Assembly (NCBI GenBank): GCA_946407015.1
Contig: CAMJML010000001.1
Location: forward strand, 124,001 to 188,000
Origin: an uncultured Selenomonadales bacterium
Lineage (GTDB): Bacteria; Bacillota; Negativicutes; DSM-1736; Dendrosporobacteraceae
DNA: 64,000 bases
Direction of reading: 5' to 3'
Below the pieces are notes generated by a model, which was given only the letters and a program-made list of their open reading frames with translations, made no database searches and had not been told where the DNA came from. How positions within the stretch are numbered: the stretch's first letter is position 1; each line of letters starts with the position of its first letter. A program made the position numbers and the translations under genes. Positions 1 through 7,960 of the stretch are shown one piece after another.

Positions 1-549
1 GCCCTTGATAGCGCCGCCGGTATCTTCCGCAACGGCATGCATGGTTTCACCGTTCGGCAGCTCAATCTTTACGGTAGAGCCCAGGGGGATGACATTCGGG
101 TCTACTGCGATAACGCCCGGACGGATATTCGTCCCCAGATAGGTTTTATTGCCCCATTGATCATTGTCGTGGGCGCCCGGTGCATAGGCGGTAGCGGTCA
201 CGTGGAGGACGTCCTTGTTTGATTCGGCCTTCTGACTTTTCTCTGCTGGCTTGGCCTGTTTGGTTTGCTTAGTTTGTTTGTTTTGCTTTTCTTGTTTGGC
301 TTTGGCCGCCGCCCGGTCAATGTCCTTTTTGTGGCCGACCTTGACATGCTTGGCCATTCCGGATTTCTCAGGAGCCTGTTGGTGCGAGGCGGCCGGGGCT
401 TTCGCAGGCGCTTGCGGGGTTGCCGCTGCCGCGATTCCCGGATTCAGCATGGCGGCAGACACCAGGGCTGCACCGGCGAAGGCGGCTGCGACACGATGGT
501 AATTGTTTTTGGACTTTTTCACAGGTTTGTAATGGCGTTTTTGCTTCAA
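1..549 (-). CDS. Secreted 3D-domain protein (partial, C-terminus beyond the window)
   Basis: The reverse strand is open from 549 to the left edge, giving the first 183 residues. I chose the TTG at 549 because AGGAGGG lies about 7 nt upstream; in-frame ATGs at 600 and 582 have no ribosome site. A basic N-terminus is followed by a hydrophobic signal segment (about residues 19-43, ending in an Ala run), then a Lys/Gln/Ala-rich linker (about 45-110). From residue 116 the sequence matches the start of a 3D domain (VTATAYAPGAHD, IRPGVIAVDP, AEDTGG), with two of the family's three conserved Asp at about 150 and 176; the third would lie outside the window. 3D domains adopt a double-psi beta-barrel fold as in MltA-like and YuiC/YabE lytic enzymes, so a cell-wall role is likely. 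No LysM or G5 module is seen in the visible part. Confidence 0.85.
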   Translation of the reverse strand, partial: MKQKRHYKPVKKSKNNYHRVAAAFAGAALVSAAMLNPGIAAAATPQAPAKAPAASHQQAPEKSGMAKHVKVGHKKDIDRAAAKAKQEKQNKQTKQTKQAKPAEKSQKAESNKDVLHVTATAYAPGAHDNDQWGNKTYLGTNIRPGVIAVDPNVIPLGSTVKIELPNGETMHAVAEDTGGAIKG

Positions 550-1003
550 ATTTTTCCCTCCTTTTACGAGGCGATTATTCATAGTTTCAGCAGTTGTCAT
601 TGAAACATGCCAAGTAGTTTCTAGCAAAAAATTCGCTGGTTGGCGGCCTGTTTATTTACCATAAATGGGCAAGTTTTTTCCGCCAAAAATCGACAGCCGG
701 ACGGCTGCAAAGTGACAAAAATGAAAAATTTATGAAGGCCGGTCAGGCTGATTCTGCAGAGATTTTTTGTTGTCCCGGACATTTGCAAGAGAAAATAGCG
801 AACTTTGCGAGTTGTTGGCAAGGCATGTTTAAGGAGAAATTAACATATTCTTTACAATAGGAGCAGGGAAAACCCAAAAAATGTAAAATAGTATTATACA
901 AAAAAAATAGTAATATTTTGCTATGGCGCGAGCATATGGTGAGAAAGTGTGCAGTGAGTAAAACATACACTGGTGCCAACAACAGCCTGAGGGGGAAATT
1001 TGC
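550..1003. other. Divergent intergenic region between the 3D-domain gene and glgC
   Basis: This 454-bp gap is AT-rich, especially 835-920. It should hold the promoters of both flanking genes, but I see no pair of convincing -35/-10 hexamers for either. A TATTAT at about 891 is the best -10-like string on the plus strand and has no matching -35. I see no gene, terminator or riboswitch here. Confidence 0.4.
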
Positions 1004-2185
1004 ATGCGCAAGACAGAATGTTTAGCAATGATTCTAGCAGGGGGTCAAGGAAGCCGATTAGGGACGTTAACCAAGAAAATCGCCAAACCAGCCGTACCGT
1101 TTGGCGGCAAGTACCGGATTATTGATTTCCCGCTGAGTAATTGTCACAACTCAGGGATTGATACAGTCGGCATTTTGACGCAGTACCAGCCGCTCGCGCT
1201 GCATAGCTATATTGGTGCAGGCGGGGCTTGGGACCTGGATCGGAAAGACGGAGGCGTTTATATTCTGCCGCCTTATGCAAGGGAGAAAGGGGCAGAGTGG
1301 TATAAAGGGACAGCCGATGCGATTTATCAAAACATCAATTTTATTGAGATGATTAATCCCAGCTATGTGCTGGTGTTGTCCGGCGATCATATCTATACCA
1401 TGGATTACTCCCAAATGATTGAATATCATAAAACAAAAAAAGCGGAGGCAACCATCAGTGTGATTGAAGTTCCGCTGGAAGAAGCTCCGCGCTTTGGCAT
1501 TATGAATACGGCGGAAAACGGACGGATTACGGCTTTTCAGGAAAAGCCGGCTCAGCCGGTCAGCAATCTGGCGTCGATGGGCATTTATATTTTTAACTGG
1601 AAATTCTTAAAACGCAGCCTGGAGGAGGATGCCAAAGATCCGGCTTCCAGTCATGATTTTGGCAAAAATGTCATTCCCAAAATGCTGGCTGGCGGGCATA
1701 AATTATTTGCCTATCCGTTTCAGGGCTATTGGAAAGATGTGGGCACGGTGGAGAGTTTCTGGGAAGCCAATATGGATTTGCTGGCCGATGAACCCGAGCT
1801 GAATCTGCATGATCCGGTCTGGCGTGTTTATTCGGTCAATCCCACCCGGCCGCCGCATTATATCGCCGAAGGAGCTAATGTCCAATGCTCGCTGATCAGT
1901 GAAGGTGCGGTGATCTATGGCCAGGTTGAGCGGTCGGTGATTTTCCCCGGGGTGCAGGTAGGTGCCGGCACGGTCATCAAGGACTCTGTCATCATGCCCT
2001 ACGCCCAGATCGGTGAAAATGTACAGATTCACCGGGCGATTGTCGGGCGGCGCTGCGTCATTGAGGCGGATGTCAAGGTCGGTGACAATCAGGAAGATAT
2101 TATCGTTGTTCCGGAGGGCGATGTGGTTGAACGGGGGGCTCAGGTCAGCGCCGACGGAATTATTACACAAAAACAAGTAGGCTAG
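1004..2185 (+). CDS. glgC: Glucose-1-phosphate adenylyltransferase catalytic subunit (copy 1)
   Basis: ADP-glucose pyrophosphorylase makes ADP-glucose from ATP and glucose 1-phosphate, the committed step of bacterial glycogen synthesis. The 393-residue product opens with the nucleotide-binding loop [20 protein letters not shown], followed by [10 protein letters not shown] and [18 protein letters not shown] and the IFQEKP-like stretch ([19 protein letters not shown]) complete the sugar-nucleotide transferase domain. The last third has the hexapeptide left-handed beta-helix typical of GlgC. ATG is preceded by GAGGGGG. It is the first gene of a tight glgC-glgD-glgA run. A second full copy lies at 12384 in this window. 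Length is normal for Firmicutes GlgC. Confidence 0.95.
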   Translation: MRKTECLAMILAGGQGSRLGTLTKKIAKPAVPFGGKYRIIDFPLSNCHNSGIDTVGILTQYQPLALHSYIGAGGAWDLDRKDGGVYILPPYAREKGAEWYKGTADAIYQNINFIEMINPSYVLVLSGDHIYTMDYSQMIEYHKTKKAEATISVIEVPLEEAPRFGIMNTAENGRITAFQEKPAQPVSNLASMGIYIFNWKFLKRSLEEDAKDPASSHDFGKNVIPKMLAGGHKLFAYPFQGYWKDVGTVESFWEANMDLLADEPELNLHDPVWRVYSVNPTRPPHYIAEGANVQCSLISEGAVIYGQVERSVIFPGVQVGAGTVIKDSVIMPYAQIGENVQIHRAIVGRRCVIEADVKVGDNQEDIIVVPEGDVVERGAQVSADGIITQKQVG

Positions 2186-2203
2186 GATTAAGGAGGTGGC
2201 AAT

Positions 2204-3322
2204 GTGAAACGGGTTATGGGTATTATCAATCTGCATGAAAACGAAAGTCTGATTCAGGAAATTACGGTACATCGTCCGTTGGCAGCCGTACCTTTTGCCG
2301 GCAGATACCGGCTGATTGATTTTATCTTATCCAGCATGGTCAATTCCGGCATGCAGAATATCGGGATTTTAGTGAAGAATAAATCCCGCTCGCTGATGGA
2401 TCATTTACGTTCAGGCAAGGAATGGGATTTGGCCCGCAAACGGGATGGCCTGTTTATTCTGCCGCCAGCCCATACCATCACCGGTGCGGGGAACGGGTAT
2501 GGTGATATCGGCAATTTTCACCATCATTTGGATTATATTGAAAGCAGTCCTCAAAAACATGTGCTGATCAGCAGCAGCCATACCATTTGCAATATGAATT
2601 ACCGCAAGGTATTCCAGTTTCATGAAAATACCGGGGCCGATATTACCATGGTTTATAATGAGCAGCCGGCAGACCGCGATGAACTGTCACTCTGCACCTG
2701 GATGGAAACGACCGAGGACGGCCGGGTGATTGATCTGGCGCTTCATCCAGGCAAGCACAAGGGATCAAAGGTCTCGATGGATATGTATCTGATGAAAAAA
2801 GAGCTGCTGGTCGATATTATCAGCGGCTGCTATGCCCGCGGAGGTGTCGATTTTCTCAAAGACGGCATCATTAAAAATCTGGAACGCCTGAACATTTTCG
2901 GCTACGCCCACCGGGGCTTTGTAGCCCGGATCAATTCGGTGTCCAGCTACTACCAGCATAATCTGGAGCTGCTTAAACCGGACAAGTGGCAGGAACTGTT
3001 TGTCAAGTCCGGGCTGGTGTATACCAAGGTCAAAGATGAAGCGCCAGCCAAATATAAAGAAAATGCCCGTGTCAGCAATGCCATGGTAGCCAATGGCTGC
3101 ATTGTTGAGGGCACTGTCGAAAACAGTGTGCTGTTCCGGGGCGTGAAGGTGCATAAAGGCGCTTGCATTAAGAACAGCATTATTATGCAAAAATGCGAGA
3201 TTGCCGCCAATGCGGTGCTGGAAAACGTCATCTGCGATAAGGATGTACTGATTACAACCGGTAAATGGCTGAAAGGGGACCAGACCTATCCATTGGTAAT
3301 TGAAAAAGGGACGGTGATTTAA
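2204..3322 (+). CDS. glgD: GlgD subunit of ADP-glucose pyrophosphorylase (copy 1)
   Basis: GlgD is the non-catalytic or modulating partner of GlgC in Firmicutes; the heteromer makes ADP-glucose. The start is GTG at 2204 behind AAGGAGGTGG, 18 nt after glgC. The 372-residue protein keeps the fold (PLAAVPFAGRYRLIDF, then a C-terminal hexapeptide repeat region with NSVLFRGVKVHKGACIKNSI). It lacks the GlgC-type AGGQGSRL nucleotide loop at its N-terminus, where INLHENESLIQEIT stands instead. This is the family signature and argues for a regulatory rather than fully catalytic role. It is translated together with glgC and glgA. Confidence 0.93.
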   Translation: MKRVMGIINLHENESLIQEITVHRPLAAVPFAGRYRLIDFILSSMVNSGMQNIGILVKNKSRSLMDHLRSGKEWDLARKRDGLFILPPAHTITGAGNGYGDIGNFHHHLDYIESSPQKHVLISSSHTICNMNYRKVFQFHENTGADITMVYNEQPADRDELSLCTWMETTEDGRVIDLALHPGKHKGSKVSMDMYLMKKELLVDIISGCYARGGVDFLKDGIIKNLERLNIFGYAHRGFVARINSVSSYYQHNLELLKPDKWQELFVKSGLVYTKVKDEAPAKYKENARVSNAMVANGCIVEGTVENSVLFRGVKVHKGACIKNSIIMQKCEIAANAVLENVICDKDVLITTGKWLKGDQTYPLVIEKGTVI

Positions 3323-3323
3323 C

Positions 3324-4760
3324 ATGATCAAAGTACTGCATGCCGCCGCCGAAGCGGTACCTTTTGTAAAGACAGGCGGCTTGGGCGATGTAATTGGGGC
3401 TTTGCCCAAAGAACTCATCCACCGGGGCGTGGATGCCCGGGTCATATTGCCACGCTACCGGGATATTGCGGCCGAAATGCTGGACCAGATGGTTGTCACC
3501 CACAGGATTACGGTGCCTGTGGGGTGGCGCCAGCAGGTTTGCGAGATTGGCGAAATCCAGCTCGACGGGGTTACTTTCTACTTGCTGGGCAATGACTATT
3601 ATTTTGACCGTGCCGGTCTGTATGGTCATGCCGATGATCATGAGCGGTTCGCCTTTTTCTGCCGGGCCGTATTAGAAGCGCTGCCTTATTTAGGCTTTGA
3701 GCCCGATATTCTGCATAGCCATGACTGGCATACCGGAATGATCAGCGTCCTGCTGGAGGCCCACTACCGTCAGTTGCCTGCCTATGCGGCCCTGAAGACG
3801 GTCTTTACCATTCATAATCTTGAGTATCAGGGCAATTTTGCCAGCGATATGCTGGGGGACATGCTGGATTTAGGCTGGGAGTATTTTTCGCCCGACAGGG
3901 TGGAGTTTTCCGGTCAGGTCAGCTTTATGAAAGGCGCAATAAATTTCTCGGACTGGATTACAACGGTCAGCAAAAGCTATGCCGAGCAAATCCAGCAGCC
4001 CGAGTATGGCCATGGGTTGGACGGGCTGCTCCGCAGCAGGGCCGATCGTTTGACCGGCATCGTGAACGGCATTGATTTTGCTGAATATAACCCGCGCAAC
4101 GGGGCCTATATCGCCAATCCCTTTGATGGCCGTTCGCTGCGCAAGCGGCGCGAGAACAAGCGCCATTTGCAGGCCGAAATGGGGCTGCCTGTGGCGGAAG
4201 AGATTCCGGTGTTAGGCATGGTTTCCCGCCTGGTCGATTCCAAGGGCATCCCGCTGATTGCTGAGGCGTTGGAAGCCCTATTGGCGTTTCCTTGCCAATT
4301 GGTCGTTTTGGGGCAGGGGCAAGAAGCGTATGAGCAGTTTTTTGCCGAAGCAGCCCGGCGTTATCCTCGGCAGGTCGCGGTCAAAATCGGGTTTGACAGT
4401 GGACTGGCCCGGCGTATTTTTGCCGGCAGTGATCTTTTCCTCATGCCGTCCCGGGTAGAGCCTTGCGGGTTAAGCCAGCTCAACGCCATGCGGTATGGCA
4501 GTGTTCCGGTTGTCCACGCGACCGGAGGTTTAAAAGATACTGTCCTTCCTTATCAGGCGTTTTCCGGGGAAGGGACAGGCTTTAGCTTTGCAGAATATGA
4601 TGCCGCTGCGCTGTTGAGTACGGTTGGACAGGCTTTAACCCTGTTCCAGGATAAAAAAGCCTGGAACAAGCTTGTCCAGGCTGCCATGCGCGCCAATTCC
4701 AGCTGGCAGCCGGCTGCCGGGCAATACCAAGTTCTCTATAGCCAGCTCAGCGCGAAATAG
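3324..4760 (+). CDS. glgA: Glycogen synthase (copy 1)
   Basis: This GT5 family glycogen synthase transfers glucose from ADP-glucose to the non-reducing end of an alpha-1,4-glucan. The 478-residue protein has the N-terminal KTGGLGDV motif (Lys16) that binds ADP-glucose, FTIHNLEYQG, and the C-terminal MPSRVEPCGLSQL stretch with the catalytic Glu. This is followed by the HATGGLKDTV nucleotide-sugar loop. ATG lies one base after the glgD stop, so coupling to glgD is likely. A 118-bp gap with no obvious terminator separates it from glgP. Confidence 0.95.
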   Translation: MIKVLHAAAEAVPFVKTGGLGDVIGALPKELIHRGVDARVILPRYRDIAAEMLDQMVVTHRITVPVGWRQQVCEIGEIQLDGVTFYLLGNDYYFDRAGLYGHADDHERFAFFCRAVLEALPYLGFEPDILHSHDWHTGMISVLLEAHYRQLPAYAALKTVFTIHNLEYQGNFASDMLGDMLDLGWEYFSPDRVEFSGQVSFMKGAINFSDWITTVSKSYAEQIQQPEYGHGLDGLLRSRADRLTGIVNGIDFAEYNPRNGAYIANPFDGRSLRKRRENKRHLQAEMGLPVAEEIPVLGMVSRLVDSKGIPLIAEALEALLAFPCQLVVLGQGQEAYEQFFAEAARRYPRQVAVKIGFDSGLARRIFAGSDLFLMPSRVEPCGLSQLNAMRYGSVPVVHATGGLKDTVLPYQAFSGEGTGFSFAEYDAAALLSTVGQALTLFQDKKAWNKLVQAAMRANSSWQPAAGQYQVLYSQLSAK

Positions 4761-4878
4761 AATTAACCAAAAATCACTCTTCCGAATAATATATAATGCT
4801 TGCAGCATAACATGGAGTATTGCGAACCACATCGCAGTGACTTGCAGCAGCATTGGGTAATTTTCAGGAGGTGATTTT

Positions 4879-7305
4879 TTGTTAATCAGCAAAGAGGAGT
4901 TTAAAGCTGCCTTTGTTCATAAGCTGCAGACCATGTGTGGAAAAAGCCTGGATGAAGCCTGCACGAATGACCACTATGTTGCACTGGCCAGTGTGGTACG
5001 CGACTGGATCAGCCGGAACTGGATTCAGACCAACAAACAATACCGTGATCAAGGTGAAAAACAAGTATACTATTTTTCTATAGAATTTTTACTGGGTAAA
5101 CTGCTGGACTGCAATTTAATCAATACCGGCTTAAAACCGGTGTGTGCCGAGGCCCTGGCCGAACTGGGCCTTGAACTGGAGGCGCTTTTGGACCAGGAAC
5201 CGGATGCCGGGTTGGGCAATGGCGGTCTGGGGAGGCTGGCAGCCTGCTTTCTGGATTCCCTGGCCGCACTGAATTTGCCGGGGCACGGCTGTGGCATTCG
5301 CTACCGGTACGGTCTCTTTGAACAGAAAATCGTCAATAACTATCAGGTTGAACTGCCGGATAACTGGCTTAAGGACGGCTATATCTGGGAATTCAGGAAG
5401 GCCGATAAGGCCGTGGAGGTGCGTTTTGGCGGTCAGGTCGCCTGTTACGATCACGGCTACAGGCTGGAATTTGTCCAGGAAGGCTATGAGAGCGTCAGAG
5501 CTGTTCCTTATGACATTCCGATGATTGGCTATCAGAACAATACCGTCAATACGCTCAGGCTGTGGAATGCCGAACCGCTGCAGGCTGATTTTGATTTATC
5601 TTCATTTAATCACGGCGATTATCTGAAAGCCGTTCAATATAAGCAGTCGGTTGAGCGGATTTGCAAGATTCTTTATCCGGACGACAGTTTCTACGAGGGG
5701 CGGCTGCTGCGTTTGAAACAGCAGTACTTTTTTGTATCCGCCGGCCTGCAGAGCATTATCAGGCGGTTCAAACGACGGAAGTATCCCATTCAGGAACTGC
5801 CAGCCAAAGTCGCGGTACATATTAATGATACCCATCCGGCTTTGGCCATCCCGGAACTCATGCGCCTGCTGATCGATCAGGAGGGGCTGGGCTGGGAAGC
5901 GGCCTGGCAGATTACCTGTGAGACCATTTCCTATACCAATCATACTATTATGCCGGAAGCATTGGAAAAATGGCCGGTGGAAATGTTTAAAACCCTGCTA
6001 CCGCGCATCTATATGATTGTGGAGGAAATCAATAAACGCTTTTGCCAGTCGGTTTGGGACCGTTATGAAGATTGGAATAAAGTCCGGGAGTTGTCCATTA
6101 TCCTGGATGACCAGGTCCATATGGCCCGGCTGGCTGTTGTGGGGAGCTACAGTGTCAATGGGGTGGCCCAGATTCATAGTGATATTCTCAAAAAGCATGT
6201 TATGGCCGGCTTTTACCGTCTTACACCCCATAAGTTCAATAATAAAACCAACGGGATTACGCATCGCCGCTGGCTGCTTAAAGCCAACCCCGAGCTGACC
6301 GGCTTAATCAGCGAGGCGATTGCCTCAAGCTGGATTGCCAATCCTCAGCATTTAAGCCGCCTGGTGCACTATAGCTGCGATCCTGCTTTTCAGGAAAAGC
6401 TGGCGGTCATCAAGCAGGCCAAAAAAGCCGTGCTGGCCAAGCATATTCAGCAAAAATATGCGGTGGCGATCAATCCGGAATCCATCTTTGATATCCAGAT
6501 TAAACGCATTCACTCCTATAAGCGGCAGATTATGAATGCCTTGCATGTCCTGGATTTGTATAACCGCCTGAAAGCCAATCCTCACCTTGACATCGTTCCC
6601 AGGACCTTCATTTTTGCCGGCAAAGCCGCACCTGGCTACTATATTGCCAAACAGACCATTAAGCTGATCAACAGCATGGCTGCGCTGATTAACAGCGATC
6701 AGGATATTCAGGATAAACTGAAAGTCGTGTTTTTGGAAAACTACAGTGTATCACTCGGGGAGCTGTTATTTCCGGCGGCCGATGTCAGTGAGCAAATCTC
6801 CACAGCCAGTAAAGAGGCTTCCGGCACTGGCAATATGAAGTTTATGATGAACGGGGCGGTGACGCTGGGGACGCTGGATGGCGCCAATATCGAAATCCAG
6901 CAGGCCGTGGGCGCTGAGCATATTTTTATCTTCGGGCTGACCGCCGAGCAGGTTCTGGATTATTACCAAAACGGCGGCTACTGTGCCTGGGATATCTATA
7001 ACAGTGACAACCGGGTCAAGACGGTGCTGGAACAACTGGTGAACGGCTTCTTCCCGAACGAAAAGGAAGAGTTCCGCCCGTTGTATGAGTATTTGCTGTT
7101 TCATAATGATGAGTTTTTTGTCTTGAAAGATTTTGCCGCTTATGCCGATGCGCAGCTCTTAGTGGAAGAAAAGTACCGCCGGCAGCCGGACTGGCTGCAA
7201 ACCAGTATTATGAATATTGCGCAGTCCGGTCATTTTTCCAGTGACCGGACGATTAGTGAATATGCCAAAGGCATCTGGAATATAAGGCCGGTAATGATTC
7301 CCTGA
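4879..7305 (+). CDS. glgP: Glycogen/alpha-glucan phosphorylase (copy 1)
   Basis: This GT35 phosphorylase releases glucose 1-phosphate from the ends of glycogen and uses pyridoxal phosphate. The start is TTG at 4879, placed by CAGGAGGTGA five bases upstream. The 808-residue protein shows QEPDAGLGNGGLGRLAACFL, NDTHPALAIPELMR, NKTNGITHRRW and the PLP region ASGTGNMKF, with the Schiff-base Lys at about 654. It closes the first glycogen module; a perfect inverted repeat follows directly. Two paralogues lie at 7961 and 16124. Confidence 0.95.
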   Translation: MLISKEEFKAAFVHKLQTMCGKSLDEACTNDHYVALASVVRDWISRNWIQTNKQYRDQGEKQVYYFSIEFLLGKLLDCNLINTGLKPVCAEALAELGLELEALLDQEPDAGLGNGGLGRLAACFLDSLAALNLPGHGCGIRYRYGLFEQKIVNNYQVELPDNWLKDGYIWEFRKADKAVEVRFGGQVACYDHGYRLEFVQEGYESVRAVPYDIPMIGYQNNTVNTLRLWNAEPLQADFDLSSFNHGDYLKAVQYKQSVERICKILYPDDSFYEGRLLRLKQQYFFVSAGLQSIIRRFKRRKYPIQELPAKVAVHINDTHPALAIPELMRLLIDQEGLGWEAAWQITCETISYTNHTIMPEALEKWPVEMFKTLLPRIYMIVEEINKRFCQSVWDRYEDWNKVRELSIILDDQVHMARLAVVGSYSVNGVAQIHSDILKKHVMAGFYRLTPHKFNNKTNGITHRRWLLKANPELTGLISEAIASSWIANPQHLSRLVHYSCDPAFQEKLAVIKQAKKAVLAKHIQQKYAVAINPESIFDIQIKRIHSYKRQIMNALHVLDLYNRLKANPHLDIVPRTFIFAGKAAPGYYIAKQTIKLINSMAALINSDQDIQDKLKVVFLENYSVSLGELLFPAADVSEQISTASKEASGTGNMKFMMNGAVTLGTLDGANIEIQQAVGAEHIFIFGLTAEQVLDYYQNGGYCAWDIYNSDNRVKTVLEQLVNGFFPNEKEEFRPLYEYLLFHNDEFFVLKDFAAYADAQLLVEEKYRRQPDWLQTSIMNIAQSGHFSSDRTISEYAKGIWNIRPVMIP

Positions 7306-7348
7306 CAAAACATGGCTGGATACTCCGTGGTATCCAGCCATGTTTTGT
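7305..7348. terminator. Bidirectional hairpin terminator after glgP
   Basis: A perfect 19-bp inverted repeat (7305-7323 with 7330-7348, 6-base loop) starts at the last base of glgP. The arms end in ACAAAA/TTTTGT, so the hairpin carries short A and U runs on either side. It can serve glgP and the convergent minus-strand gene that ends at 7378. No long T tract follows. Confidence 0.75.
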
Positions 7349-7377
7349 CCTCGGGAGTGGCTGTTATTCCTATCGCT

Positions 7378-7701
7378 TTAACGGATCAAATTCCAGGATC
7401 CAAGGAATACCAGGATGGGTGCCCAATACTCGGCCCGAATCCATAATATCCGGTGTGTTTTCGTGGGTTTAATCAGGTGATAGGTTTTCGGATCCAGAAA
7501 AAACCGGTCACAGTTTTTGTTGAGGCGTTTTCCAATAAGCCAGATCAAAAGGGCTGAGATAAACAGCGCACATGAAACCGGCCATTTTTGCAGCTGGGCA
7601 TAGCCTTCATAAAACAGTGCATCCGAGATATATTGCGTGATGAGCCAAACTGCAGCAGTGATCACCGGCACAACCACTCCGTATCCTTGCCAAACAAGCA
7701 T
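7378..7701 (-). CDS. Small membrane protein of unknown function
   Basis: This 107-residue protein starts at an ATG preceded by AAGGAGGA on the reverse strand, so it looks like a real gene. Two hydrophobic segments (about residues 5-25, VVVPVITAAVWLITQYI, and 42-58, SCALFISALLIWLIGK) are followed by a basic stretch. A third hydrophobic segment lies near the C-terminus (APILVFLGSW). I do not recognise a named family. It sits between the two glycogen modules on the opposite strand, with no evident link to glycogen. Confidence 0.7.
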   Translation of the reverse strand: MLVWQGYGVVVPVITAAVWLITQYISDALFYEGYAQLQKWPVSCALFISALLIWLIGKRLNKNCDRFFLDPKTYHLIKPTKTHRILWIRAEYWAPILVFLGSWNLIR

Positions 7702-7960
7702 GGTTCAGTCCTCCTTACTAGTGTTCGAAATTGGACAAAAGCCGTCAAATTCCTCCGGTAAAATGGACTCACAATCCTGTGACTTTGATCCTAAAATGTT
7801 TGTGGTGGAATCAGGTTGGATTTCGGGAAAAAAATAATATTTTGCCTGATTTTAGCAGGTTTTTGCTGCATTAAAACAGAAAATTTAGGCAACAAATGTT
7901 TAAGCAAGCTAGAAGGGTAGGTGCAGGCTTATTTTAAAAGATAAAGCCAAGTTTAAAGAA

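Noticed and set aside
265-603. Plus-strand open frames opposite the 3D-domain gene
   Set aside because: They are low-complexity mirrors of the Lys/Ala-rich linker and signal peptide on the minus strand.
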